Shown here: piece by piece, positions 1 through 11,143 of the stretch
Position numbering within the stretch: the stretch's first letter is position 1
Layout of the letters: each line of letters starts with the position of its first letter
DNA from: Symsagittifera roscoffensis
Taxonomy: Eukaryota; Xenacoelomorpha; Acoela; Convolutidae
DNA: 64,000 nucleotides
Direction of reading: 5' to 3'
Assembly: GCF_963678635.1 (NCBI RefSeq)
Contig: NC_087063.1
Location: 82,879,574-82,943,573 of the forward strand
Translations under genes and position numbers: made by a program
The notes under the pieces: generated by a model
What the model was told of the DNA's origin: nothing
The model's database searches: none
Seen by the model: only the letters and a program-made list of their open reading frames with translations

Positions 1-442
1 TTTAAGGTTGTTTTTGGCAAACTAACTAATTCTGGAAGGTAGACCCTTCACGTTTTACAAAAATTTTTTGGAAAGCCCTTACATCCCTACCAATGGGTAG
101 TAATGGTTGAATGAGGCAATTTTATGCTGTTCTAGACAAAAAAGGAAAGCTAAGGAAACCAGAAAACCATACTCGAGTCGAAACTAGGCTAGTGATAAAC
201 GATCCTTCACAGTTAAGGTGAATTGTCAAATAAGAGTCATAGCTTCAATCCGGAAGGGTCTTGGGAAAGAAAATACACCATTCCTAGTTAGTTCAAACAG
301 CATAATAGCATCGGAGAACGTATCCGAAGGGTATCGAGTGAAATTTTTGAAAGTCTCTGAAAAGCTATTTTTACAAACCCGGAGGGGTCTCAATCCGGAA
401 GGGTCCTGATTTTGCCAATCCAGAGGGGTCTTGTTTTTGCAA
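1..442 (+). repeat. Direct repeat, copy 1 (partner 2509-2950)
   Basis: This stretch reappears almost unchanged 2508 bases downstream; only scattered substitutions separate the copies (for example acaaa versus ataaa near base 57). It ends in CCGG-containing 25-mers of the type arrayed at 2921-3105. After about base 430 the copies part: copy 1 runs straight into LTR-like sequence, copy 2 into the 25-mer array. The short reading frames inside it show no protein similarity. It is probably upstream sequence of an LTR retroelement that was duplicated together with its leader. Confidence 0.85.
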
Positions 443-1800
443 CTCAATCTGTCGGATCCAATTCGGTTCGCTTGAGACATGGGACCATCAAATCGTGTTA
501 CAGCTTAAAAGCCACTACCAAAATATCCCCCCTTTATAGAAAGAAGAGCGTTTTCATTGTAACATTCGCCCAAATACTACACAGTGACAGAGCGTAGAAA
601 AAGTACCTATAGACGACTAACCGACGTGTTACCTAAATACTACTCGTTTTTCACCGTCTCTACCTAGCCAGCTGATTTTCTAGTCCGTCTAGGGCTAAGT
701 AAAAAGTTACCTTTCTTAGGCTATCAGTCAAAGGACTTTTAGTCAGCTTCCGTTTTCATGCGAATACAACCCCATAGCTGGGTCTCGGATCCTCAGACTA
801 CATGATTGCTACTAGAAACACGGCTACTGAACAAAAACAATAGCAATATAATAAGTAGTAGTAGCCCTGATTTTAGGAGTGACCTCGTGGCCTGGGGATA
901 CTGAGACCCAGCCATGAGCTCACTATTTCTGCATGTAATTAACTCATTCTGAGTGTTTTGACCGAAGCCGAAAGCAGTAACGTTTCTGTCGACCCGATGT
1001 TAGAAAGACCACCAAAAGAACTGGCTTTGGCACAGACGGTGAAAAGCATGTAGAGCTGTGTTTAGACACTTGCCAGTCGTTTTAGAACCTTGCTTTATTT
1101 TCCGTCGATATGTATTTCCGGGCGAATGTTACATATATGCTTTTATGGCGCTCCTGGGTGTTATTTTTTTAAACATCATGACCGGCAGAACCGTTAACGA
1201 GCACGGGGCGGAAGAGTAGTTTGGAACGCGGAAGCCTTCCGGATTCCCGTGAATAGCTTTTTAACATACTTAAGACCGAAAATTCAAGAACCAGGAAGGG
1301 TGGGGGTTTGGCCCTCCCGCCGTTCCCTTAGAGGTTTGTGACCAAAAACACTTAAAGATATACAAGGAAGCAAACAAAAACTAGTATATTACCTCAGAAA
1401 AACAAAAAACATGAAAACTAACCGAAAAAAAAACAAAAACAGTAAAAAAAAAGATAAAATTAGTAGAAATCATCAAACCAGACGAGATGTGATCCGACCC
1501 TCCCGTTTGTTGTTGTTATTTATGTTGTTGTTACAGGCATTTTTATCAGTCAGGATTGTTACGGTCAATTTTGTAGCCCGCTTGTGGTGCTTGTACTGTA
1601 GGGTTTATTGAGTATTTAAACACGTTAATTCTAATTTGCGTTCAATCCGGAGGGGTCTCGGGATTGGAGAAGAAGACTGATCCGGCAAGCAGTTCAAGGA
1701 GCGACAAGAAGGGGCTCAGGGACAACAACAATCGACTGTTGGGTATCCTTAAAAGTTTTGTATCCCTTTTGGTACTAAAAGTAAGAATTCGGTTATTGAA
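430..1800 (+). repeat. LTR/leader sequence of Element I family, copy A
   Basis: This block matches 3850-5935 (copy B), with copy B holding an extra 0.7 kb at about 4244-4933. Its first part (about 430-560) is the reverse complement of the last part of the Element II LTR near 13330-13440. It ends in a leader with the LTR-end sequence GAATGTTACA and the same primer-site-like motif as Elements I and II. No coding region is supported. I read it as a decayed retroelement end, not a gene. Confidence 0.7.
1146..1160 (+). promoter_or_regulatory. Candidate primer binding site, copy A
   Basis: TGGCGCTCCTGGGTG lies 12 nt after the LTR-end sequence TGTTACA (1127-1133). The same motif at nearly the same spacing occurs at 5254-5268 and 13542-13556. 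A primer binding site begins with TGG because it pairs with the CCA tail of a tRNA. The tRNA is not identified. Confidence 0.5.
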
Positions 1801-2508
1801 CAAACCCGGAGGGGTATAATATAATTAGTATCACTATTTATACAGCCTAGATTAATACTCCTGTACCGTTTTTCAGTGAAAAACACAGTAAGCAGACCAG
1901 TTTTTAAGGTCAAAATAGCAATATTTTGACCCCTGCGCCCACAAATTGCGAATTTTGAGATATCGATATTTTTTGAAACGGAAAATAGATCGTAACTGTA
2001 CTAGTTTATTAGGTAGAACCGGGAGAGTTTAGTTCAGAAGTGTTTGGAACTAATCGAGTGAGGACAGTAAAAATTGTTGTTCGGACAACTTTCACTAGTG
2101 AATCGACACGTTTTGAAACATGTTTGCCGATAACCTCCCGGGTTACAGTGGAATCGAACTTAATGTGTTTGATTTAGTGGATTCATCAACCCGGAAGGGT
2201 CCAAATAGCATTTATTTTGGCAAATTTTTCAGCTGGAACGTTTTAGATCGGGTTTTTTGCATTGAACTAGAAGAGTATAGGCATTTTGAGCTGGGATCAA
2301 TATGTTTTAGGTCAAAAAGAACAGAATTGCGAAAAAGTCGGAACCTATTAGAGAGAAGTTTTTTTGATTTTAGAAAAAAGACGTTTTGGATAATAACTTT
2401 GGAACAACTGGACAGATCCAGTTGATCTTAGTACCATTTGATCAAAAATTAGCTCAGCTTGCTCATAAAAACATCAATTATTCAAAAAAACAAAAGCGTG
2501 AAATTTTT
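1801..2508. other. Intervening sequence without recognisable gene
   Basis: About 700 bases between the end of the copy A leader and the second direct repeat. There are isolated CCGGAGGGGT motifs (about 1805 and 2193) and a 101-codon open frame (2120-2425) without recognisable domains. Nothing else is supported. Confidence 0.5.
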
Positions 2509-2950
2509 TTTAAGGTTGTTTTTGGCAAACTAACTAATTCTGGAAGGTAGACCCTTCACGTTTTATAAAAATTTTTTGGAAAGCCCTTAAATCCCTACCA
2601 AAGGGTAGTAATGGTTGAATGAGGCAATTTTATGCTGTTCTAGACAAAAAAGGAAAGCTAAGGAAACCAGAAAACCATACTCGAGTCGAAACTAGGCTAG
2701 TGATAAACGATCCTTCACAGTTAAGGTGAATTGTCAAATAAGAGGCTTAGCTTCAATCCGGAAGGGTCTTGGGAAAGAAAATACACCCTTCCTAGTTAGT
2801 TCAAACAGCATAATAGCATCGGAGAACGTATCCGAAGGGTATCGAGTGAAATTTTTGAAAGTCTCTGAAAAGCTATTTTTACAAACCCGGAGGGGTCTCA
2901 ATCCGGAAGGGTCCTGATTTTGCCAATCCGGAGGGGTCTTGTTTTTGCCA
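2509..2950 (+). repeat. Direct repeat, copy 2 (partner 1-442)
   Basis: Second copy of the window's first 442 bases at an offset of 2508. It flows directly into the 25-bp tandem array. Confidence 0.85.
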
Positions 2951-3105
2951 ATCCGGAAGGGTCCCAATTTTGCCAATCCGGAAGGGTACCAGTCTTGTCA
3001 ATCCGGGGGGGGTCTTGTTTTTGTCAATCTGGAAGGGTCCCAATTTTGCCAATGCGGAAGGGTACCAATCTTGCCAATCCGGAGGGGTCTTGTTTTTGTC
3101 AATTA
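2921..3105 (+). repeat. 25-bp tandem repeat with A-B-C higher-order order
   Basis: About seven copies of a 25-mer with the core AATCCGGARGGGT. The tails come in three versions, ending in CTTGTTTTTG (A), CCCAATTTTG (B) or ACCAGTCTTG (C), and they follow each other A-B-C-A-B-C-A, so the true repeat unit is about 75 bp. A shorter B-C-A stretch occurs at about 5967-6045, and single copies are scattered at about 249, 376, 1643 and 5791. Reading frames across it are simple translations of the repeat. Confidence 0.9.
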
Positions 3106-3260
3106 AAATCCAAATCGTTTTGGGAAAAATGATCGCGCTGAAGATTTTAGTAGTTCTAGCGCGGCAATCCGAAGGCAGATAGGTAACACAGGACTCGGTG
3201 GGTGCAATAGACGCCCACTTGAGAAAATTACTGCCTTCAAGTTTTGTCTGTTTGTCTGTT
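3102..3260 (+). repeat. Dispersed repeat, copy 1 (partner 6046-6200)
   Basis: About 155 bases directly after the 25-mer array are repeated at 6046-6200, again directly after 25-mers. Array and flank therefore travelled together. No coding capacity is supported. Confidence 0.8.
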
Positions 3261-3764
3261 TAGTTTTGTCTGTTTTGTCTTGTTTTTGTCTAAAATGCTT
3301 TGTTAACAAGAAAGAAACACACAGATACCTCTCGGTGATTAGACCCGATTGATGAACCGGTGTTATTTTGGAAATCCAGAAAAACCTTGATCTCTTCTTT
3401 CACTTTTTCCTCGTGCCTAGCTTTGAGTATTCTACCATATTCTTGATTTTGAGTTGGATTCCGGTCGGGCCGGTCTTTTCGGTGGCTTCTATATTCCGCG
3501 TCAGAAGCATTTTGCTTATATGATTCGAGCTTTTGTCTGCACCGGTTTAATTCAACCTTGCATTCCTAAATATTCTTATTCAAATTTCAATTTTTTGAAC
3601 TATCTTCTAAAATGGTCCAAACTTCAACTTAAATAATCATACTTGCAATTCTTTCTTCATCTTTGTGATTTCTTTGTCTTTATGTTCAACCTTGCTGACC
3701 TCCTAAGCCATTCAACCAGATTGATGAGGAACTTTTTTCAAAAGAAACGATATTACGAATTGTC
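3261..3764. other. Intervening sequence without recognisable gene
   Basis: About 500 bases between the repeat at 3102-3260 and the inverted LTR segment. It starts with a short TTTTGTCTG-rich stretch (about 3240-3290). I see no gene or other structure. Confidence 0.5.
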
Positions 3765-4000
3765 GAATGTAATAGTCGTCAGTTTACGTCACATATGAGT
3801 TTAAGAGAAATATGCCCTATAACCATCGGCTCAGGGACACTACCTCTTGTATTTTTGCAACTCATTCTGTCGGATCCAATTCGGCTCGCTTGAGACATGG
3901 GACCAGCAAATTGTGTTACAGCTTAAAAACCACTACCAAAATATCCCCCTTTATAGAAATAAGAGCGTTTTCATTGTAACATTCGCCCAAATACTACACA
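3765..4000 (-). repeat. LTR 3'-end segment, inverted
   Basis: Read on the minus strand, this matches the last 200 or so bases of the Element II LTR (13330-13530), including the GGTTATAGGGC stretch, the GTGTCCCTGA stretch and the GATATTTTGGTAGT stretch. It therefore marks an LTR fragment in the opposite orientation to the surrounding elements. The rest of the LTR is not recognisable beyond about 4000. Confidence 0.65.
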
Positions 4001-4243
4001 GTGACGGAGCGTAGAAAAAGTACCTATAGACGACTGGCCGACGTGTTACCTAAATTCTACTCGTTTTTCACCGTCTCGACCTAGCCAACTGATTTTTTGG
4101 TCTGTTTAGGTCTAAGTAAAAAAATACCATTTTTAGGCCATCAGTCAAAGGACTTTTTACTCAGCTTCCGTTTTCATGCGAATACAACCACATAGCTGGG
4201 TCTCGGATCCTCAGATTACATGCTTGCTACCAAAAACACGGTT

Positions 4244-4933
4244 CAAATATCCTATTTTACTATGTTTTTAGTGACAGTTCTATATTAAATCCATTGGAGA
4301 CGGATTGACCCTTTCCTCTTTCTAGCTACTCACATTCTAAAATAACAAATAATACGGGTGTTAATTCAAGGTTTTGGGACATTCGATCAGAATGTACGAA
4401 AATGAAGTTTCGCAATCGCATTTTTATTGATCAAAAGAAAAGAACATCGAACTGAGAAGATTGGTGGTTTCATTGGATTAGCGACGTTATTTGAACGATT
4501 GGACAAATCGGGACGAGTTAGTTTTAACTGACCTGCTAATTTTTAAAATTTCGATTTGGACATGATAGACACGTAACCTTTTATTATTTTGCACACACTA
4601 AAACGGCGAAAACACAACAACAATAGTTGCAGTGGAAACAACTACGGGAAAACGACAAAGATTGAAATTGTATTTGGAGATTATCAGGAACCATTCTGAG
4701 TTGCAACGATTGTGCCCCTATAATCGTTACAACGAAGAACCCGAGAAAAGGGAAGGGTGTTGAGACGGCGCGTCCAGCCTTCCGGTAAAAGATAGGGCTC
4801 AAAACGTCTTTTAGCTTCCTGGTCATGCCCTGAGTTGAACTTAATTAACGTCCAGATTCATTTTCAGAGAATGAGAAGCTAGGAGTGAGGGAAAGGGTTG
4901 GTCCATCTTCGATGGAGATGATGATTTTTATCT
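4244..4933. other. Insertion within copy B, no recognisable gene
   Basis: This stretch is present in copy B but absent from copy A, where the flanking sequence joins directly near 826. It has no strong terminal repeats that I can see and only an 80-codon open frame on the minus strand without recognisable features. Confidence 0.5.
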
Positions 4934-5253
4934 ACTGAACAAAAACAATCGTAATATAATAAATAGTAGTAGCCTTGTTTTTAGGAGTGACCTCGTGGTC
5001 TGGGGAAACTGAGACCCAACCCTGAGCTCACTATTTTTGCATATAATTAAACCAGTTTGTGCGTTCTGGCCTAAGCCGGAAAGCAGTAACGTTTTGTCGA
5101 CCCGATGTTAGAAAGACCACCAAAAGAACTGGCTATGGCAGAGACGGTGAAAAGCATGTAGAGTTCTGTTTAGACGTTGGCCAGTCATTTTAGAACCTAG
5201 CTTTATTTTCCGTCGATACGTATTTCCGGGCGAATGTTACATAGATGTTTTTG

Positions 5254-5268
5254 TGGCGCTCCTGGGTG
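5254..5268 (+). promoter_or_regulatory. Candidate primer binding site of Element I
   Basis: TGGCGCTCCTGGGTG, 12 nt after the LTR end GAATGTTACA (5232-5241). The same motif and spacing occur in Element II. The complement ends in CCA, as needed for a tRNA primer. Confidence 0.55.
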
Positions 5269-5935
5269 TTTTTTTTTAAACATCATGACCGGCAGAACCG
5301 TTAACGAGCACTCCGCGCCGAGTGGATGCTCAAAACAACGCCCTAACCACCGGGACGGAAGGGTAGTTCAGAACGCGGAAGCCTTCCGGATTCCCGTGAA
5401 TAGCTTTTTAACCTACTTAAGACCGAAAATTCAGGAACAAGGAAGGGTGGGAGGATTGGCGGTCCCGCCGTTCCCTTAGAGGTTTGTGACCAAAAACACT
5501 TAAAGATATACAAGGAAGCAAACAAAAACTAGTATATTACCTCAGAAAAACAAAAAACATGAAAACTAACCGAAAAAAAAACAAAAACATTAAAAAAAAA
5601 AGGATAAAATCAGTAGAAATCATCACCCCAGACGAGATGTGATCCGACCCTCCCGTTTGTTGTTGTTAGATATGTTGTTTTCACAGGCATTTTTATCAGT
5701 CAGGATTGTTACGATCAATTTTGTGGCCCGCTTGTGGTGCTTGTACTGTAGGGTTATTTGAGTATTTAAACACGTTAATTCTAATTTGCGCTCAATCCGG
5801 AGGGGTCTCGGGATTAGAGAAGACGACTGATCCGGCAAGCAGTTCAAGGAGCGACAAGAAGGGGCTCAAGGACAACAACAATCGACTGTTGGGTATCGTT
5901 AAAAGTTTTGTATCCCTTTTGGTACTAAAAGTAAG

Positions 5936-6606
5936 ATATTACTCTGTGGGGGGCTCGGGGGCTTTTTGTCAATCTGGAAGGGTCCCAATTTTGCCAATCC
6001 GGAAGGGTACCAATCTTGCCAACCCGGAGGGGTCTTGTTTTTGTCAATTAAAATCCAAATCGTTTTGGGAAAAGTGATTGCACTGAGGATTTTGTTAGTT
6101 CTAGCTCGGGCAATCCGAAGGCAGATAGGTAACACAGGACTCGGTGGGTGCAATAGACGCCCACTTGAGAAAATTACTGCCTTCAAGTTTTGTCTGCTTA
6201 GTGCAGCACCAAGCAGAGAAAGCTCTTTCTTTAGAAACAAGTTCGACTATTACCTTGCGATTGACTAAAGTACAATCACATACGTTTTTCATTGAAAAAG
6301 TTCTTATTTTTCTTTATTTTGGTTTTAAATCAATAATATCTCCCCTTGATTGGGTAGTGAGAACACTATCTTTTAAATAAATTGATATCATCATACTAAG
6401 CTAGCTTCATATCTTACAACTATTAATCGATTATTGTAAATAAATTGTATACATGCTGTACTGTGATAACATAAAAGGATTCGTGGCCACTATTTAAGTG
6501 AAACTTTTGGAATTTATTGTGTTGTGTTTTTGTTATCAGTAGTCAGACTAAAAGGACACTAGCAATCGAATTGAGTGTACAGGCAGCAAGAAGTGATAAA
6601 TTGAAA
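5936..6606 (+). other. Distal leader of Element I
   Basis: Untranslated stretch before gag. It contains a B-C-A trio of the 25-mer (5967-6045) and the dispersed repeat (6046-6200). A pyrimidine-rich TTTTTGTTATCAG just before 6540 could be a splice acceptor. No supported ORF lies here. Confidence 0.5.
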
Positions 6607-7953
6607 ATGAGTCTAGAGAAGTCAAGGATACCTAAAAAAAGATTGCTGCAGGAAATTCAAACCAGAGAAACAGAGAAAAGCAATGAACGACCCTTTTTGG
6701 AAAGGATCACACGAACCCCGACCGACAAAGGGAAGAAAGTTTCAGGCATAATGGTTGAAACCAGGAGTCAAAAATACTCAGAAGGACAGAAGGCAAGGTT
6801 AGAGGTACAGGTCCATCCGGACCCTGCCATGGATGAGAACCAGGAGGGACATGGACCGGAAGGGAGAGGAAAAAGAAGATTGAGTGAATCTACTCCGGTA
6901 GAACAAGACCAAGATTTTGCCACTTCCACCGGGACCCTGGACCGAGAAGAGATGTCGGAACTGTCCGATATCTCTACTGAAAATGTGGCGACTACAGCAT
7001 CACGCACAGACAACACCATGATGCTTGGCGTGACGGAGAAACCGGCAACGTCCTCATCGATTTCAGAAAGGGTCAAGAACACTTTCGGAAACTTCTTTCC
7101 ATTTACTAAGGGAAAGGGTACAGGCGATGAAGCAGAAACCCAGGAAGAAGAAGAGGACGATGACGAGCAAGATGACTTTGGATCTCAAGTCAGCCTCAAT
7201 AGTTTGAGTCAGGAGAATGACGCATACACCGATAGAGAGACTAGCACCATGGATCAATTTGGTGTAGTGAGGACCATAAGCAAGACCACAAACGGATCAA
7301 GCCAGTCAGGAGACTTTGTGAATATGGCGAATTCGGAAATGCGAATTTCAAAAAATAGAAACACAGGGCTATGTGACGCACCTGCGGATCCAGAAGTGGA
7401 TCATGGAAAGACGTCGAGGCAGAGAATCAAAACCCGGGTCTCGACCAGCACCAAGCTACCTGGGATCGAAAGGGTGACACCGCCACTTGTGACGCCACTA
7501 GTGGATAACGGAGCATCAATTGAAGAAGCCTTGACCAACATAGTGGGTAGCATAGGAGGACAACAGCATGAACAGATGTCCTTAAGAATGAGTGAACTAG
7601 AAAGGGCAGTCCACGTCGAGAAAGAAAATCTGCGGAAAGATATCAACCGCAACAGACAAGAAGTTAGTAGAAGCGAAAAACGCTTGAAGGAGAGAACGGA
7701 CAAACACTTGGCGAAGAACTTGTCGCAAATGACGAGGGAAGCTGAGCAGAGAGATTTACGATTGAAAGACGATATGGAGAAGTTGAGAATTCAACAAGAG
7801 CAGACTCTCGGGACTTTTGACACGAAGATAGATGCGATGATGGAGAGGAGATTTCGGGCTATCATTGATAGGTTGGACGGGCTACTAGGCAGCAGGCGTG
7901 GGTCAAAAAAGGGGAATGGAACTCGGGAGAACCCAGCAGGGAGCCGAGGGTGA
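6607..7953 (+). pseudogene. gag: Gag N-terminal region, Element I
   Basis: Open frame of about 448 codons from the ATG at 6607. A second, perhaps truer, start is the ATG at 6751, because its product begins MVETRS, close to MVSTRS at 16718 in Element II. The protein is highly charged: an acidic run (QEEEEDDDEQDD) near residue 185 and a long heptad-like coiled coil over about residues 325-425. These are features of the N-terminal matrix-like part of Gag; no catalytic domain is present. The frame ends at a TGA (7951-7953) before the capsid, whereas Element II runs on without a break, so this is a lesion. A basic RG-rich continuation occurs in another frame (7950-8282). Confidence 0.75.
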
Positions 7954-8280
7954 ACTTCAATGAACAACAGAAGAGGAGAAGGACATATGGATCCACTAGA
8001 GGAAGGGGCAGTTCATCAACGCGGGGCCCAATAGAACGCGGGGCCCAAACATCAGAGGAAGCTCAGCTGGCAACAGACAGACCTCAAAAGAACGACCGAC
8101 ACAAGATACACAAGCGACTGGGTGATGTGATTCCAGGAACAGGAGTCATAGGAGTCAAGGAAGAAACAATCCCAGCGATTCGGACAGGAGGGAAAATCCA
8201 GAGTCCTTATCAGGGGGCAATGATACTCAAGCGGGGCATTCAAGAGATGCTACATCAATGGCCACAGCCTTTGAACCTCT

Positions 8281-9366
8281 GAACAGGCCTTTGGAAACAT
8301 TCCTTACGAGGTTATCTAGAACCAATGAACGTAGTGAAAAGTCCAGAAGGTTTTTTAAGAAACCAAGATGCTATAATAAGTCGAATAAAACGAATCTGAT
8401 GGCTGTATTGATACCTGGACAGAAGTGATGAAACTGCATTTTGAAGAAGAAGACTTGCTAGAAAGACAAGAATGCAGTGCTCTTACCAGCAAATTGGAAG
8501 GGACAGCCCCAAACTGTGTGATGGCCAAAAAGCAATACCAGCGGGATACTGCTGAGAAAATCTTTGAAGTCTTGTTAAATCGTTTTGGCTCAGGGGTGCA
8601 AGGACACCAAGCAATGATGCACTTCGAGAAACGGAGGTAACGTACAGACGAGACGATAGACAAGTTTCTAGACAATTTGGAGATGCTGAGAAGGCGTAGC
8701 CAACCAGATGAGTGGAACAGAAGGATGAACCTGGCAGTAGCCTCAAAATTCATCGATGGTGTGAAGAATGATGAGCTTCGAACATTGTTAGAGACACATT
8801 ACACAACACTCTCAACCAATGCGCCAACACCAGAGGAGTTGAGACTCAAGTCAAAAGAATATGTTTTGCTGAAACCTCCATCGAGATCTGGATATTACAG
8901 AAACACTTATGGCAATTTTAACAATGGACCAGCAAACCAAGGAATTAACTGGTACAAACCAAAGGACGACATGGACAAGAGACGCTCTTTTGCAAATTGC
9001 AGTTCGGCTGACCATCAGGTGTCGGCATGCCCAACCTAGAAACAGGGCAAGAAAGCAATAGGCTTTAGCCTCGAGGATGAAGATGCGTCAGATGACGATC
9101 ATGAAGATTTCATGAGTGGAGTAATTGCGAAACTCGGCCCAAGGTGTTTCTTCTGTAACTTGGAACGTCATTTTAAATCGGGTTGTCCACAATTCTGGGA
9201 TGCTGTGGCAGACATTAAGCATCCAAGTTATGAGGAAGCTTTATCGGGTTTGAAAGCCAGCAAGGCTCGCCTGTTGAGTGAAACGGAGGCACGCAGAAAA
9301 GAAAAACCGCAGAAGCTGGCAACAAACAACAAAGAAGATGCAGGCGGTAATGGAAGAGATACGTGA
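8281..9366 (+). pseudogene. gag: Gag capsid and nucleocapsid, Element I
   Basis: Capsid-like helices of the retrotransposon Gag type are followed by two zinc knuckles; the whole is similar to 17860-18720 of Element II. The frame is interrupted by TAA at 8638-8640 and TAG at 9037-9039 but otherwise stays the same from 8425. The first knuckle has lost its first cysteine (Phe at the position of Cys in CANC), so it should not bind zinc. The second, CFFCNLERHFKSGC, keeps the full CX2CX4HX4C pattern. Nucleocapsid knuckles bind the element's RNA for packaging. After about 9280 the reading continues in another frame, marking a frameshift. Confidence 0.85.
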
Positions 9367-10497
9367 ACCGGAACCGGTGAATGCAGTGGATCACGTCAAG
9401 ATTGACAACAGAGCAGCCGCGAGGGATGCTCTAAATAGGGTCCAGCAGGAATTGGTGACGAAGGAGATCGAACAGAAGGTGAAGCTCGAACTAGAGAATG
9501 AAAAAATTCAGGAAAGTCTAAACGCCTTCGAGGTATCAGAAAAGGAAGAAACGAAAGCACCGAGTAGTTTGAGCATGAAATTAAATGTGATCTCTGGACA
9601 GACGTTCGGGATGGTGCCACAAGGAAGCAGAATAGAGTCAAAAATTTCAGTTGCGGGGCATCAGGTGATCAGGAACCTAAAGAACCCTCAGGGTTCACTA
9701 TGATGCATTTAGACACATATTCAGATTATCTGAGACAGGTAGAGCCACGCACTGAGTCAAGGGCTGTACGAGCGTTGTTGACGACGGGTGGCCCTGGAAC
9801 GAAGAAACTCCACGGGCGTCGATTTGAAGTCTATGGACCCTATCAAGTGATGTTGAACGTTGACGGGATAAGTATCTACACTAGTACCTACGTCACAACA
9901 GATAGCAACCAAATGGGGCAGATCCATTTGGGAAATGAAGAAATCAAAGTCCGCAGAATTGGCCATGACGCCATGATGGAGCAAGACGCGTTTCATATTG
10001 GATACGAAGCAGATGTGACTGCACATCAGCTCGACACCAACGGGAAGAAAATTGGAGTCACAGGGCTTCTGGACACGGGAGCGGTAGTGAGCGTGATGCC
10101 GATAAAAACTTGGGAAAGAATGGGCTTCACGAGGGAAGACCAAATTCCGACGAATCTCCGACTGGCTGCAGCCAATCGAGGAGCAATTTACGTAGCCGGA
10201 CGGTATCGTTGGATGAGCTTCCTGGTGGTAGAGAATTTGGACAACTCCGACCAGTTCATCTTGGGCAGAGATTTTGTCAGGAATTTTGACGTGATGATTG
10301 ACTTGAACAACGGCCTAATAAGGATTAGAAACCCGGACTGGAAGTATGTTAAGAAACCAATTAATAGAATTATAACAGATGAAAACAAGGTACCAATCTT
10401 TTTAGATAGAAAGGTAAAACTACAGCCGGGACAAGCTGTAGTAGCAGTTTTTAGAATGAGAAATTTGAATTCTTTAAGGGATAGTAAACAGCCGTAG
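9278..10497 (+). pseudogene. pro: Gag-Pol linker and aspartic protease, Element I
   Basis: A helical, charged linker (9278-9703) is followed in another frame by a retropepsin-like protease (9700-10497). The active site is LLDTGA at about 10066-10083 with the standard DTG, and the downstream LGRDF motif fits the second conserved region of retroviral-type proteases. Compared with Element II about ten residues are missing between the AANRGA segment and the WMSFL segment. The protease would cleave the Gag-Pol polyprotein. Unlike Element II, whose DTG has become DMG, the catalytic triplet here is intact even though the gene around it is broken. Confidence 0.85.
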
Positions 10498-10531
10498 CTT
10501 CTCGTTAACTCGAAACGGACTGTGTGTCAGA

Positions 10532-11140
10532 GTGTTATTGAACACACTGGACACCACGGTTTCAATCCAGCGTGGAAAGAAACTAGGTTACGTTTTGCCG
10601 ATGAGGACCGACTATGAAGAGACACAAAACTTGCAGAGATATAGTGTGAAAGACTGCCCTTATCATGCCAATAAAGATATAAATTTAAAAAAAATTAATG
10701 AATTTAAATCGATTCATAAACTGTTTTCAGTGAGTTCCGAAACGGACGACGGCTTGTCGAGCTGCTCGAATTTTCTGGAACGCCCCTCGTCATATGAATT
10801 AGAACCTGACAAACCGGTTTTGCCGGAGATAGATCACTCAAAGGGGAAAATAGGCGAAGGAGATTTTGAATCATTGCTGGTGGTTCTAAATTGGAAGGCG
10901 GATGTATTTTCAAAAAAATAAGGCGGATATCGGTTGTTGTAACTTCGTCGAACACGAAATCGAACTAGAGGAAGACGCCCTTCCCCACAGGGAAGGCGCA
11001 AGACGAATGACGCCCAATAAATCGGAAGCGTGCCGAGCGGAAATAGAAATGTTGCTCGAATACGACATGGTAGAAACCGCGAAATCGCCCTGGGCTTGCG
11101 GGGGTAGTTATGGCAAAAAAGAAGGGGGCAGTGCGAAGCG
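10532..11140 (+). pseudogene. pol: Protease-RT connector and RT N-terminus, Element I
   Basis: The connector with the segment SETDDGLSSCSNF is shared with Element II and with the inverted copies at 42468-42983 and 48690-49205. The RT start (KADIGCCNFVEHEIELEE onward) lies in another frame from about 10902. The sequence stops being RT just after the SPWACG and KK(K/E)GG segments. It then jumps at about 11127-11140 to the segment CEAPVL before RNase H. The whole palm with the catalytic aspartates and YVDD box, roughly 0.7 kb judged against Element II, is deleted. The RT cannot work. Confidence 0.85.
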
Positions 11141-11143
11141 CCA

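Larger units (their letters stand above)
3850..5935 (+). repeat. LTR/leader sequence of Element I family, copy B
   Basis: Matches copy A (430-1800) along its length except for about 690 extra bases at about 4244-4933. It includes an LTR end at 5240/5241, a primer-site-like motif and the leader that leads into the Element I gag at 6607, so this copy most likely contains Element I's own 5' LTR. The LTR's 5' boundary could not be fixed, because Element I's 3' LTR is not in the window. Confidence 0.65.

Noticed and set aside
2920-3182. Two overlapping 70-codon ORFs with CQSG/NPEG repeats
   Set aside because: Direct translations of the 25-bp repeat; no start context or similarity.
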